This document shows, piece by piece, positions 1-6,805 of a stretch of DNA of 29,328 nucleotides. The notes under the pieces are model-generated. The model was not told the DNA's origin. It did not search any database and saw only the letters and a list, made by a program, of their open reading frames with translations. This stretch comes from CAYTED01 sp964537075 (GTDB lineage: Bacteria > Patescibacteriota > Minisyncoccia > Moranbacterales > UBA1568): positions 1 through 29,328 of the forward strand of contig CAZIBB010000007.1 in assembly GCA_964537075.1 (NCBI GenBank), read 5' to 3'. The position numbers and the translations under genes are program-made. The first letter of the stretch is position 1. Each line of letters opens with the position of its first letter.

Positions 1-31
1 TATTTGGAGCTTGTAATTTTGAATTTGTGAT

Positions 32-535
32 TTATATTTTTACTTCAGGAATCGGGATATTGAATTCCACGAGTGCGTCATTCACAATCTTCAAAAATGT
101 TGCCTCTACCATCGGACAGCCTGGAACCACCGCATCAACCTTGATAATTTCATCGAGCCGCTTCACGGTGGTGCCATAATGGAATTTATCGAGAATAAAG
201 GAAATCTTATCCTGCTGTTCTTCAGGGAAAGAATTCCGATGCCCCGATGGCATGCCCGTCACCGCGCAGGCACCGATAGCCACCACTCGAGTCGCAAGGC
301 TGCGAATTTCCAGGAGCTTTTTCTCCTGCTCCGGTGCGGTAATCGCTCCTTCAACAAAAGCCACATCCATCTGATCCATATAATTTTTCGTCTGAAGCAC
401 ACGAGCATTACGGATATCGAGTACGTGCTTCCACACCATATAATGGTCATTCATGAGCTCGGTAAAAATAACCGTGCTGTCCTCACAACACGTAAATGAG
501 AACCATCCGATACGCAATTTTTTCTGCTCAACCAT
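32..535 (-). CDS. hydD: NiFe hydrogenase small (delta) subunit, group 3b-like
   Basis: Probable electron-transferring small subunit of a cytoplasmic, sulfhydrogenase-like (group 3b) NiFe hydrogenase, which couples H2 and NAD(P)H in fermenters. Seen: an N-terminal FTCCEDS cysteine pair, a middle VAIGACAVTGMPSGHRN block and a C-terminal VPGCPM block, the iron-sulfur ligand motifs of this NADH-dehydrogenase-20-kDa-like family. The length of about 167 residues is a little short for the family, but all three motif blocks are present. The frame could open earlier at a GTG (550); I chose the ATG at 535 because it begins just before the conserved LRIGWFSFTCC strand. No clear SD is visible. It is the first gene of its strand here. 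The large subunit would be expected beyond the left edge, and the beta and gamma subunits are not upstream. Family assignment is good; the exact group is inferred. Confidence 0.82.
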   Translation of the reverse strand: MVEQKKLRIGWFSFTCCEDSTVIFTELMNDHYMVWKHVLDIRNARVLQTKNYMDQMDVAFVEGAITAPEQEKKLLEIRSLATRVVAIGACAVTGMPSGHRNSFPEEQQDKISFILDKFHYGTTVKRLDEIIKVDAVVPGCPMVEATFLKIVNDALVEFNIPIPEVKI

Positions 536-564
536 ATAAAAATAGAACACTTAATTTACTTTAG

Positions 565-747
565 TAACTGTTCAACATCTCACCGCCATAATATGAAGTA
601 AAAAATGGCTTGTCTCATAAAATATTCAGATTCCGGCTGTAAATCCTGAAAAGCTCGTCGGGTTATCATGATAGCCCTTCTCACTTTCTCAGAATTTTCG
701 CTCGTAATCTGAGTATTTTCTTGAGACATGAGATATTAAACAGTTAC
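565..747. repeat. Element bounded by 19-bp imperfect inverted repeats
   Basis: The left end (565-583, GTAACTGTTCAACATCTCA) and the right end (729-747, whose reverse complement is GTAACTGTTTAATATCTCA) match at 17 of 19 positions in inverted orientation. The stop codon of the small internal reading frame (580-729) lies inside the left arm and its start codon overlaps the edge of the right arm. No convincing target-site duplication is visible. It could be a MITE-like insertion or one of the word-repeat patches common elsewhere in this window. Confidence 0.4.
580..729 (-). CDS. Possible 49-residue protein inside an inverted-repeat element
   Basis: A short frame starting MSQENTQITSENSEKVRRAI, with a hydrophobic aromatic C-terminus (FYFILWR). 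I do not recognise it. In its favour are an ATG start, no competing frame, and a basic amphipathic middle section (VRRAIMITRRAFQDL). Against it are the short length, the absence of a Shine-Dalgarno site, and the fact that both ends fall in or at the inverted repeats at 565-583 and 729-747. It sits between the hydrogenase subunit (minus) and an isolated plus-strand gene. It may be a real small protein, or the by-product of an inserted element. Confidence 0.3.
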   Translation of the reverse strand: MSQENTQITSENSEKVRRAIMITRRAFQDLQPESEYFMRQAIFYFILWR

Positions 748-821
748 CTATATTCTACCATTTCCAAGTGAAAAGAAAAACGGCCTACTGATAACATCAA
801 CCGACAGAGGAGTTCCTTATC

Positions 822-1109
822 ATGTGCATCAGCGGAGATATCGCCTGCAACACCCGCGTCAAAGATACCCGAACCGGACAATACGGTCGCGTGCTCAAAA
901 CAACGAGCATTCTGGATGCAACCGTCCCAGTCGGATTCGCAAACAATGGAGGAAAAACCTCCGTGCCACTCTGCGAAATCATGTTGCTCGATCCAGACCA
1001 ACGCGAACCAGCGGATCGAAAAGCCATTCTTCGCGCGATTCGGAAGCAAACTTCCGCCTATCGAAACGCCGAGTTCCCAAGGGAGCTCGGCGATTTTTTT
1101 CCTCATTAA
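822..1109 (+). CDS. Small beta-rich protein of unknown function
   Basis: A 95-residue cytoplasmic protein with no signal peptide. I do not recognise the family. The first 60 residues alternate in a pattern that suggests a small SH3-like barrel (VKDTRTGQYGRVLKT, then VPVGFANNGGKTSVPLCEIM). The C-terminal part is charged and helical (DRKAILRAIRKQ). The start is decided by a strong Shine-Dalgarno site, AGAGGAG at 806-812, nine bases before the ATG; most neighbours have none. The final codons run through a terminator hairpin (1067-1100), so the mRNA may end before or at the stop codon. A second perfect terminator follows at 1118-1158. The gene stands alone between minus-strand genes. Its expression signals differ from its neighbours, which would fit acquisition by transfer, but this is inference. 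Confidence 0.7.
   Translation: MCISGDIACNTRVKDTRTGQYGRVLKTTSILDATVPVGFANNGGKTSVPLCEIMLLDPDQREPADRKAILRAIRKQTSAYRNAEFPRELGDFFPH
1067..1100 (+). terminator. Terminator overlapping the end of the 822-1109 gene
   Basis: The stem CGCCGAG (1067-1073) pairs with CTCGGCG (1086-1092), with an inner TCCC/GGGA helix, followed by seven T at 1094-1100. It lies before the stop codon at 1107-1109, which is unusual. Confidence 0.75.
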
Positions 1110-1117
1110 AGCCACGA

Positions 1118-1158
1118 AGCTCACTTAGAGGTTCGACCTCTAAGTGAGCTATTTTTTT
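1118..1158 (+). terminator. Second, perfect terminator behind the 822-1109 gene
   Basis: A perfect 15-bp stem (1118-1132 with 1136-1150), a TCG loop, then seven T at 1152-1158. Its right arm overlaps the stop codon (1149-1151) of the convergent C39-like gene. Confidence 0.88.
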
Positions 1159-1934
1159 GCAATGACAAGCATGACTTTTTCGTCAGGAAATATTTTTCCA
1201 TGATATCCTGTTTCATAATCTTGCATCGCATCAAAAAGAATGTCCGATGTGTACCGATACGCATCGCCCTTGCGCGTTCCCGGATCATTCACGATAAATT
1301 CATCGGAAACGTGGTCATACCCGCGAATGAGAAGGGTGTGGTAGAGTGGCCCTGGCGCCGTAAAATTCGGATTCCGAAGCTTCTGCCCATTGGCAGGAAC
1401 GATAATGATATCTCCCCCTAATATGGTATTTTTAAGACTTTCTTTTGTGACATTTTTGATCAAAGAAACAATCATCGCCGGATAGCGTTTCCCCGCCAAA
1501 AATACCATGTCCTCCGCTGATAAGTCATATGCATCTTTCGGAAAATATTTTCTTTCTTCCTTTGTGATACGACGGATCTCCTGTGATTCCTCTTCAACGC
1601 TTCCAAATACTTTTCCACTCACCCATGCATCGGCCATCAGGAGCGATGCTTCCTCACAGGCATTTTGAAATATCAAGTCTTTCCAGTTTCCGGTCGGTGC
1701 TTGGGATGTAAACGGGACGTCTTGCAGGATTTTCTTTGCAATATTTTCAGGAGCCGTCATGACAACAGGGATTTCCTGTTTCTCTTCTATGATTTGCCCT
1801 GATTGATTTAGCTGTATATCTACTCCATTCTTTTTTTCTTCCAAAGATACCGGCATTTCTCCCTGTTTTCGCCACGAGAAAAACAAAATGAACATCGCAA
1901 GAAAAATCAATACAGCAATCAGTAATTTTTTCAT
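1149..1934 (-). CDS. C39-like (peptidase_C39_2) exported cysteine peptidase
   Basis: A 261-residue protein with a single N-terminal membrane anchor or uncleaved signal (residues 3-20, very hydrophobic after MKK), so the catalytic part is probably outside the membrane. The papain-like C39 fold is recognised from DVPFTSQAPTGNW, followed by NACEEAS with the likely nucleophile Cys93, then the His in LYHTLLIRGYD (His199) and the acidic/amide residue in FIVNDPGT (Asn216/Asp217). Full-length C39_2 domains of this type are common as lone secreted proteins in Patescibacteria; substrates are not known. It is not next to a bacteriocin ABC transporter, so leader-peptide cleavage is unlikely. A structured repeat lies just upstream (1943-2009), in its presumed leader. 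No clear SD. Confidence 0.85.
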   Translation of the reverse strand: MKKLLIAVLIFLAMFILFFSWRKQGEMPVSLEEKKNGVDIQLNQSGQIIEEKQEIPVVMTAPENIAKKILQDVPFTSQAPTGNWKDLIFQNACEEASLLMADAWVSGKVFGSVEEESQEIRRITKEERKYFPKDAYDLSAEDMVFLAGKRYPAMIVSLIKNVTKESLKNTILGGDIIIVPANGQKLRNPNFTAPGPLYHTLLIRGYDHVSDEFIVNDPGTRKGDAYRYTSDILFDAMQDYETGYHGKIFPDEKVMLVIAKK

Positions 1935-1942
1935 ATTTCTTT

Positions 1943-2025
1943 CAATAAAAATTCAAATAACGGTCGTTCCGCTTTTTTAGCGGTGCGTCCGCTGTTTGAA
2001 TTTTTATTGAGGATCTTCAAACAGC
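1943..2025. repeat. Dispersed structured element, copy 1
   Basis: Outer arms 1943-1957 and 1995-2009 form a perfect 15-bp inverted repeat (CAATAAAAATTCAAA). Inside lie CGGTCGTT and GTGCGTCCG around a CCGCT/AGCGG hairpin. The conserved words recur at 9339-9412 and partly at 8714-8724. GCTGTTTGAA (1991-2000) can instead pair perfectly with TTCAAACAGC (2016-2025), so two exclusive folds are possible. It lies in the presumed 5' leader of the C39-like gene. Confidence 0.65.
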
Positions 2026-2078
2026 ATACCGGGATCATTTCGGATGAATGAGCGCGCACAACAAGCAACTCCAAATAC

Positions 2079-2084
2079 AGTATA
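2079..2084 (-). promoter_or_regulatory. Candidate -10 box for the C39-like gene
   Basis: On the minus strand GGAG-TATACT-GTA lies after the terminator at 2090-2120 and before the C39-like gene. The same GGAG-TATACT-GTA string occurs at 9996-10001. No good -35 is visible here. Confidence 0.3.
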
Positions 2085-2089
2085 CTCCA

Positions 2090-2120
2090 AGAAAAAGAAA
2101 AGCCCTCGATTCTCGAGAGC
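2090..2120 (-). terminator. Terminator after the coiled-coil remnant / LytR_C unit
   Basis: On the minus strand GCTCTCGA pairs with TCGAGGGC (one G-U) around a GAA loop, followed by TTTTCTTTTTCTT. Confidence 0.75.
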
Positions 2121-2354
2121 TAGAAAATATACTTTAAAAAATTTTACTAGAACCGTCCTACAGCCACCACCGTAAAGCGTATCAGTATAGTCAGTAGCGG
2201 CAGCCTGCACCGCGGAAATTCTCGTAAGCTCTTTCTTCAACTCAATCATTTTGATTTCTCGGCCAACCATCAGTCTGTTCACCTGATCCAGTTCAGTCAA
2301 TTTCTTATTCAATTCTTCGGTGCGCTCTGAACCTTTCCCTCTAATTCCGCTTCT

Positions 2355-2945
2355 CTATTTGCCGATAATAACCGTCAATCCCGATGATTTCGTATCCGGA
2401 TTTCCCGAGCCAGTTCCCTTGGTCACACTTGACGGATATTTTTTCAGAAGGATCCCTGTAACGGCGTCAGCATCACCTTGCGTCGCCGGAGCGGTAAAAT
2501 AAACGGAAACTCCCGAGTAATCGCCTACCGAGTTTCCTGTTGAGACCGCCGTATATCCCTCGCCCTTCAGGACATCGGCCGCCACGCCGGCGCCTCCCTT
2601 GACCGCGCCGCCATTCAAGACCTTGATCGCGATTTTCTTATTGACGATAGCCGGCTGAGTGACTACCAACTCGCTTTTCTGTGTATTTTCTGACATCGTT
2701 TCTTTTGGTGTGTTCCCCTCCTCGTTCATCACCTGTGGAATATCCGAGATAGACAGCTGATTCATATCGCTCATGTTTTCTCTCACACCGTGATAGAGAA
2801 ACCATCCGCCGTAAGCGGCGAGCGAGACCAACAGCACGGCGATGATCATCATGATGAGAAATCCGAATAAAGACTCATGGGAGGTCTTGTTCGATTCCTC
2901 TTGAGGAGCGGCCTCATTCGTGGTAGCGATATCATCTTCTTCCAT
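2355..2945 (-). CDS. Membrane-anchored LytR_C domain protein
   Basis: A 196-residue protein: an acidic cytoplasmic N-terminus, one transmembrane segment at about residues 27-51, a low-complexity linker, then a LytR C-terminal domain (about 105-196). The domain shows IAIKVLNGGAVKGGAG, AADVLKGEGYTAV, a VYFTAPATQGDA strand and the LKKYPSS/LTVIIGK end. LytR_C domains occur alone or behind LytR-CpsA-Psr ligases in envelope-assembly proteins. Here the catalytic LCP domain is absent, so a structural or partner role outside the membrane is inferred. It starts at an ATG without clear SD. It is followed, in the same frame after its TAG, by a coiled-coil remnant. Confidence 0.82.
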   Translation of the reverse strand: MEEDDIATTNEAAPQEESNKTSHESLFGFLIMMIIAVLLVSLAAYGGWFLYHGVRENMSDMNQLSISDIPQVMNEEGNTPKETMSENTQKSELVVTQPAIVNKKIAIKVLNGGAVKGGAGVAADVLKGEGYTAVSTGNSVGDYSGVSVYFTAPATQGDADAVTGILLKKYPSSVTKGTGSGNPDTKSSGLTVIIGK

Positions 2946-3031
2946 ATATTTTATTACCTAGCGAGTGAATAAAGTGAAAGTTCTTAGTCTTCACTTTCGA
3001 GCGAGTGACGGTAACCCAGGGTAAATACCAT

Positions 3032-3577
3032 TTATTTTCCCAGTTTTTTAAGCGCGAGAACGATCAGGGCGACGAAGGCACCGATCAACACTATCAGCCG
3101 GAGCCACTCATCCATATACATCCAATAGCTGGTTGAACCGACGATAAAGGAAAGAATCGCTCCGAAAGACAGCCCGCTCCCAACAGCAAGCGCTGTCGCC
3201 GGCAAAAAGAGCGAGAGAATGAGGAGCAAGGTTCCACCAATCACCGAGACGAAAAAGCCATTTCGCTGATATATTTTCTGGGCGGATTCATACTCCTTCT
3301 GACACTGAAACTGTTCATTGCAATACCCGGTTACGCCCGATTGTTTATCTGGTACCGATGCATTCCACTGCCCCCCCGAAGAGAGACAAGTCTCCTCTGT
3401 CTGTAAAAGGCCGGTAACCGGTTTCATTTCACAATACGCTTCAAACTGCGGTTCATGAAAAACCGTTCTTGTAATCTGCAGCAAAAGCAGATTTGTAATC
3501 AGGGCAAGCCCGATAATGATAAGCCATTTCAAAACCACAGGCTGATTTGGGATACTCATTTTTTCTGATGTTTCCAT
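3032..3577 (-). CDS. Four-helix membrane protein with cysteine-rich loop
   Basis: A 181-residue integral membrane protein of unknown function. Hydrophobic segments lie near residues 16-35, 108-126, 130-150 and 158-177. Between the first and second is a loop of about 70 residues with five cysteines (CEMKP, ETCLSSGG, GYCNEQFQC) that probably faces outward, where disulfides could form. The last helix is followed by a short basic tail (LKKLGK). I do not recognise a named family. A candidate -10 box (TATACT on the minus strand, 3602-3607) lies 25 bases upstream of the ATG. Malic enzyme is upstream and LytR_C downstream on the same strand. Confidence 0.72.
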   Translation of the reverse strand: METSEKMSIPNQPVVLKWLIIIGLALITNLLLLQITRTVFHEPQFEAYCEMKPVTGLLQTEETCLSSGGQWNASVPDKQSGVTGYCNEQFQCQKEYESAQKIYQRNGFFVSVIGGTLLLILSLFLPATALAVGSGLSFGAILSFIVGSTSYWMYMDEWLRLIVLIGAFVALIVLALKKLGK

Positions 3578-3601
3578 ATGATAAAAGTTATTATATCTTT
3601 A

Positions 3602-3607
3602 AGTATA
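3602..3607 (-). promoter_or_regulatory. Candidate -10 box for the 3032-3577 membrane protein
   Basis: TATACT on the minus strand, 24 bases before the ATG. The -35 region is weak. Confidence 0.3.
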
Positions 3608-3649
3608 CACCTTCTCTCCACTCATTTCTACATCCTTATTTCCTATTCT

Positions 3650-4798
3650 CTATCGGATAGCCTTCGCTACTGCCTTGGCGACGCGCCTATCGAACACCGA
3701 TGGAATAATCATCCTGGCAGTCGGCTTTCCGACGAGTTTCGCGAGTGCCTTGGCACCGGCAAACAGCATATCTTCGGTGATTTCTTTTACGCCGTGATCA
3801 AGCGCCCCGCGAAAAATTCCCGGGAAACCGAGGGCGTTGTTCAATTGATTGTCGAAATCCGATCGCCCAGTCGCTACCACGGCCGCCCCGCCCCGAAGCG
3901 CATCCACCGGGAGAATTTCCGGATGGGGATTCGCGAGGGCGAACACGATCGGTTTCATTGCCATAGTGGCAACCATTTCAGCAGTCACGGTATTCCCCTT
4001 GGACACGCCGATAAAGACATCCGCTCCCACCATCGCTTCAGGAAGTCCACCAGCGAGACGGAGCTCATTCGTTACTTGTGCCAATGCTTTTTTATGAGAA
4101 TCGAGATCCGGCCGATCCGCATGGATGATTCCCTTGCTATCCACGACGACGATATCACCAACGCCGTATTTCAGAAGAAGCGAGACAATAGCTTGCCCGG
4201 CCGCACCCGCACCGGAAACGACGACCGCGCAATCCCTCGGTTTTTTCTTCACGACTTTCAACGCATTGATCAGTCCCGCGAGAAGCACCATGGCCGTTCC
4301 ATGCTGGTCGTCATGCATGACCGGAATATCGAGCAATTCTTTCAATCGGGCCTCGATCTCGAAACAACGCGGTGCGGAAATATCCTCAAGATTGATTCCT
4401 GCAAATGACGGTGCGATATTCTTCACCGTCGCAATGATTTCCTCCGTATCCTGCGTCGAAAGGACGATCGGAATGGCATCGATTCCGGAGAGTTCCTTGA
4501 AAAGCATCGATTTCCCCTCCATCACCGGCAATGCCCCGAGCGGGCCAATATTCCCCAGACCAAGTACCGCGGATCCGTCCGATACCACGGCGACCGTATT
4601 CCCACGATAAGTGAGCATATTGGTTTCCTTCTCTCCCTTGGCTGTCTCAAGCGCTACCGCCGCTACTCCCGGAGTATAAAACAGCTTCAGTGTCTCCTTA
4701 TTCACCTTTCCCTTCGATCGGATTTCGATTTTCCCGCGCAGCTTCTTATGCAGAGCGATAGCCTCCGCTCCGACATCTTTTCGTACTCTTTTTTTCAT
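3650..4798 (-). CDS. Malic enzyme (malate dehydrogenase, oxaloacetate-decarboxylating)
   Basis: Oxidatively decarboxylates malate to pyruvate with NAD(P)+, feeding the pyruvate node in the cytoplasm. The 382-residue length matches the short bacterial malic enzymes without the phosphotransacetylase-like extension. Seen: FYTPGVAAVALE with the catalytic Tyr41, VVSDGSAVLGLGNIGP, the Lys in GKSMLFK (Lys96), metal-binding GINLEDISAP and HDDQHGTAMV, and a Rossmann nucleotide motif SGAGAAGQA (196-202). The C-terminal FALANPHPEI and FDNQLNNALGFPGIFRGALD blocks are intact. NAD versus NADP preference cannot be decided by eye. An extended -10 (TGT-TATAAT, minus strand, 4828-4833) precedes it, so it probably has its own promoter. 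Confidence 0.95.
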   Translation of the reverse strand: MKKRVRKDVGAEAIALHKKLRGKIEIRSKGKVNKETLKLFYTPGVAAVALETAKGEKETNMLTYRGNTVAVVSDGSAVLGLGNIGPLGALPVMEGKSMLFKELSGIDAIPIVLSTQDTEEIIATVKNIAPSFAGINLEDISAPRCFEIEARLKELLDIPVMHDDQHGTAMVLLAGLINALKVVKKKPRDCAVVVSGAGAAGQAIVSLLLKYGVGDIVVVDSKGIIHADRPDLDSHKKALAQVTNELRLAGGLPEAMVGADVFIGVSKGNTVTAEMVATMAMKPIVFALANPHPEILPVDALRGGAAVVATGRSDFDNQLNNALGFPGIFRGALDHGVKEITEDMLFAGAKALAKLVGKPTARMIIPSVFDRRVAKAVAKAIR

Positions 4799-4827
4799 AC
4801 TGATATCATTACTGAATTATCACCGTC

Positions 4828-4833
4828 ATTATA
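4828..4833 (-). promoter_or_regulatory. Extended -10 promoter of the malic enzyme gene
   Basis: TGT-TATAAT on the minus strand, 29 bases upstream of the ATG at 4798. No convincing -35 hexamer, as is usual for extended -10 promoters. Confidence 0.55.
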
Positions 4834-4846
4834 ACATGTGCGCTCT

Positions 4847-6244
4847 TCATTCTTTTCTCACCAGCGGAACGAAGACAAAGCCGGGATGCCGCTCCAGTCG
4901 ATACTCGCCCCGTTCTCCCATTTTCTCCACTTCCCATATATCATTTCCCACCGGCAAAACGAGCTTGCCTCCCGATTTCAGTTGATCCAAAAGCTCCCGC
5001 GGAAATATCTTGGTCGAGGCCGAAACCAGTATCCGATCATACGGCGCGGCGGCGACAAATCCGAATACTTTTTCCGCCGGATGAAAGAAAGCGTTTCGTA
5101 TGCCAAATCGTGCACAATTTTCTTTTCCAAATATGAGGAGCTCCGGCACTATTTCTACCGCATCGACATGGCCGCTTCGTCCCACGAGCGTCGAGAGAAG
5201 GGCAGTCGTCCAGCCCGATCCCGATCCAACATCAAGGACATGATCGCCTCGGTGCGGATCGAGCCACTCGAGCATCATCCGTACCGTCGTCGGCTGGCTG
5301 ATGGTCTGTCCGAAACCGATTGATAGCGGTTCATCGAGCATCGAAAACGATCGTATTTTCTCAGGAACGAAAGATTCCCTCGATACCACCTGAAAAGCGC
5401 GATCAATCCGTGTATTCATTATGTTCGTTCTTATTTTTTTCCCTGCTGAAAGCCACTGCTTCCGATCTTTTTCCGGAAAATGCTCGATCGCATATCGAAG
5501 CATCGTCCGTGGCATACGCAGTATATTCTTTTTCAAAAAGAGTTCCAATTCCTTCCGCGAAACCCGTTTGCCAACCTCGCGGAGCATCCATCCCGTCGCC
5601 TTATGCATCAGATCCTCCTCATCACCCAGTACTTTTTCCGCGAGTCGAAGCGTCTCGCTCGCGTCGCCCTCCCGGATGAAGGCAAGTGTCGCCACCATGG
5701 CTACCCGCCGTTCCCACAATTTTTCCGAAACGATAAGTCGATTCAAAACACCTCCTGGATTCTCAAAATGCGAAAGAATTTTTTTCTGCTGTCCGTGTTC
5801 CGACGAAAGGCAAGGAAAAAAGTTGCTTTCGCGTTTTGAGAAAGAAACGTCCGACCACCCCTGTGAAACTCCGAAGAGGTACGCCCCTACGATCTTATCC
5901 GCGGACAAATCGACTAAATCCCAATTATTTACCGAGTCCAGGTGCGCGAGGTAAAAATCAAAGATATTTTTCCTGGCCTTTTCGCTTCCCGCTTGAAACT
6001 GCTCGACCAGGATGAGGAGCCCGATCAGCCGCTCTTCGTGAAACTTCGACGCGAGCAATTGTTCGATACCCGGAAAAGAGAGTTCTCTGTATTTCTTCGC
6101 GATACTGCGTGATTGCGGCACCGTCAATCCAAGGAACACATCGCCCTCACCATACTCGCCTTTTCCCATCTTAAAAAATCCGACTATTGTTTTCGTCTTC
6201 TCCTGGTTCGCCAATAATCGGATCTCTCTTTGGATGGGAATCAT
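4847..6244 (-). CDS. Fusion: AlkD-like DNA alkylation repair protein + protein-L-isoaspartate O-methyltransferase
   Basis: A 465-residue two-domain protein in one uninterrupted frame. Residues 1 to about 270 are a complete AlkD-like HEAT-repeat DNA glycosylase: VNNWDLVDLSADKIVG, SEKLWERRVAMVATLAFIRE, LMHKATGWMLREVGKRV and MPRTMLRYAIEHFP are the family signatures; AlkD excises alkylated purines. Residues 276-465 are a complete PCMT: SFVPEKIRS, SIGFGQTISQPTTV, the SAM-binding VLDVGSGSGW, YDRILVSAS and QLKSGGKLVLPVG. PCMT methylates isoaspartyl residues to start protein repair. A Met at residue 276 begins the PCMT part but has no SD before it, so separate internal translation is unproven. The fusion links DNA damage repair with protein damage repair and is unusual as far as I know. 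Confidence 0.9.
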   Translation of the reverse strand: MIPIQREIRLLANQEKTKTIVGFFKMGKGEYGEGDVFLGLTVPQSRSIAKKYRELSFPGIEQLLASKFHEERLIGLLILVEQFQAGSEKARKNIFDFYLAHLDSVNNWDLVDLSADKIVGAYLFGVSQGWSDVSFSKRESNFFPCLSSEHGQQKKILSHFENPGGVLNRLIVSEKLWERRVAMVATLAFIREGDASETLRLAEKVLGDEEDLMHKATGWMLREVGKRVSRKELELFLKKNILRMPRTMLRYAIEHFPEKDRKQWLSAGKKIRTNIMNTRIDRAFQVVSRESFVPEKIRSFSMLDEPLSIGFGQTISQPTTVRMMLEWLDPHRGDHVLDVGSGSGWTTALLSTLVGRSGHVDAVEIVPELLIFGKENCARFGIRNAFFHPAEKVFGFVAAAPYDRILVSASTKIFPRELLDQLKSGGKLVLPVGNDIWEVEKMGERGEYRLERHPGFVFVPLVRKE

Positions 6245-6261
6245 ATGCCTGAAAAAGCAAA

Positions 6262-6285
6262 ATCACGAAGCAGATACCTCGTGAT
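6262..6285 (-). terminator. Hairpin between the FMN_bind-like gene and the AlkD-PCMT gene
   Basis: ATCACGA pairs with TCGTGAT around a 10-base loop. On the minus strand it is followed by TTTGCTTTTT. It would end the 6309-6752 transcript, or act in the leader of the fusion gene. Confidence 0.55.
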
Positions 6286-6308
6286 ATTGTTAATTAGCCC
6301 GTCTCTCC

Positions 6309-6752
6309 CTACAATTGTGATTTAAGTGCTGGAAGAGATTGATTGAAAGCTCCTGTCGTAAGAGGTGATCCACCGATATCGTCGATATCTGAAAGTTCAG
6401 AAAGCTTCTTACCGATGACCGCATCCGGAAAGGCCATACCGAATGCTTTTTGCTTCTCTTCCGATATCATATCCTCCGCCATCTCTTCGGCTTTCGCATC
6501 GACGATCACCCCTTCGGCATCGACGCCGAGAACAAACGCAACCTGGTCTTCACCGGCAGGAGTGGTATAGGTTGCCACAGTCCGCAGGGTCTTCACCACA
6601 GAATTTAATATTCTCCCTCCTGTTTCTTCCTGCATATCGGCGTCCCTCTCCTGGTCATTCTCCCCCAGAGTCACATCATCAATTTCCATCAATTGAGTCC
6701 CAAGAAATCCGACGGTGGCTAAGAGAACGGCGATAATAATATTCTTTCCCAT
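6309..6752 (-). CDS. Exported FMN_bind-like small protein
   Basis: A 147-residue protein with an N-terminal membrane segment (residues 3-20, after MGKN), so it is anchored or secreted. The rest resembles the FMN_bind domain: a TYTTPAGEDQVAFVLGVDAEG strand pair near residues 62-82, then a C-terminal VIGKKLSEL...GGSPLTTGAFNQSL block. In true covalent FMN carriers (NqrC, RnfG) the flavin threonine sits in an SGAT-like motif; here LTTGAF is at the matching place, so flavin attachment is uncertain. No ApbE flavin transferase is in the window. The resemblance is moderate and the function is inferred. Confidence 0.6.
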   Translation of the reverse strand: MGKNIIIAVLLATVGFLGTQLMEIDDVTLGENDQERDADMQEETGGRILNSVVKTLRTVATYTTPAGEDQVAFVLGVDAEGVIVDAKAEEMAEDMISEEKQKAFGMAFPDAVIGKKLSELSDIDDIGGSPLTTGAFNQSLPALKSQL

Positions 6753-6805
6753 ATACTCTTGTATAAATAGTTTTCACTTTCTCCCGCACAAAGCGGAGAC
6801 GGAGA

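Larger units (their letters stand above)
2004..2312 (-). pseudogene. Remnant of a PAS/coiled-coil signalling protein tail
   Basis: This frame has a coiled-coil segment (RTEELNKKLTELDQVN, then RLMVGREIKMIELKKEL) that resembles the linker found between or after PAS domains in sensor kinases and other signalling proteins of this group. No PAS or kinase domain is present. The segment begins in the same frame directly after the TAG stop of the LytR_C gene at 2355; the only nearby start is a TTG at 2312. Downstream the frame becomes unremarkable and runs through a terminator at 2090-2120, so its last third is probably not coding. I read it as a 3' fragment left after deletion. A short genuine coiled-coil protein remains possible. 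Confidence 0.4.

Noticed and set aside
744..1124. Minus-strand 126-codon frame antisense to the 822-1109 gene
   Set aside because: The plus-strand frame has a strong SD, sensible residue pattern and terminators on its own strand; the antisense frame has none of these.
5419..5430. AlkD and PCMT as two genes joined by an error
   Set aside because: The frame is continuous with no homopolymer at the domain junction that would hide a simple frameshift beyond one A-run in KK codons; both domains are complete, so a real fusion is the simpler reading, though re-sequencing would settle it.
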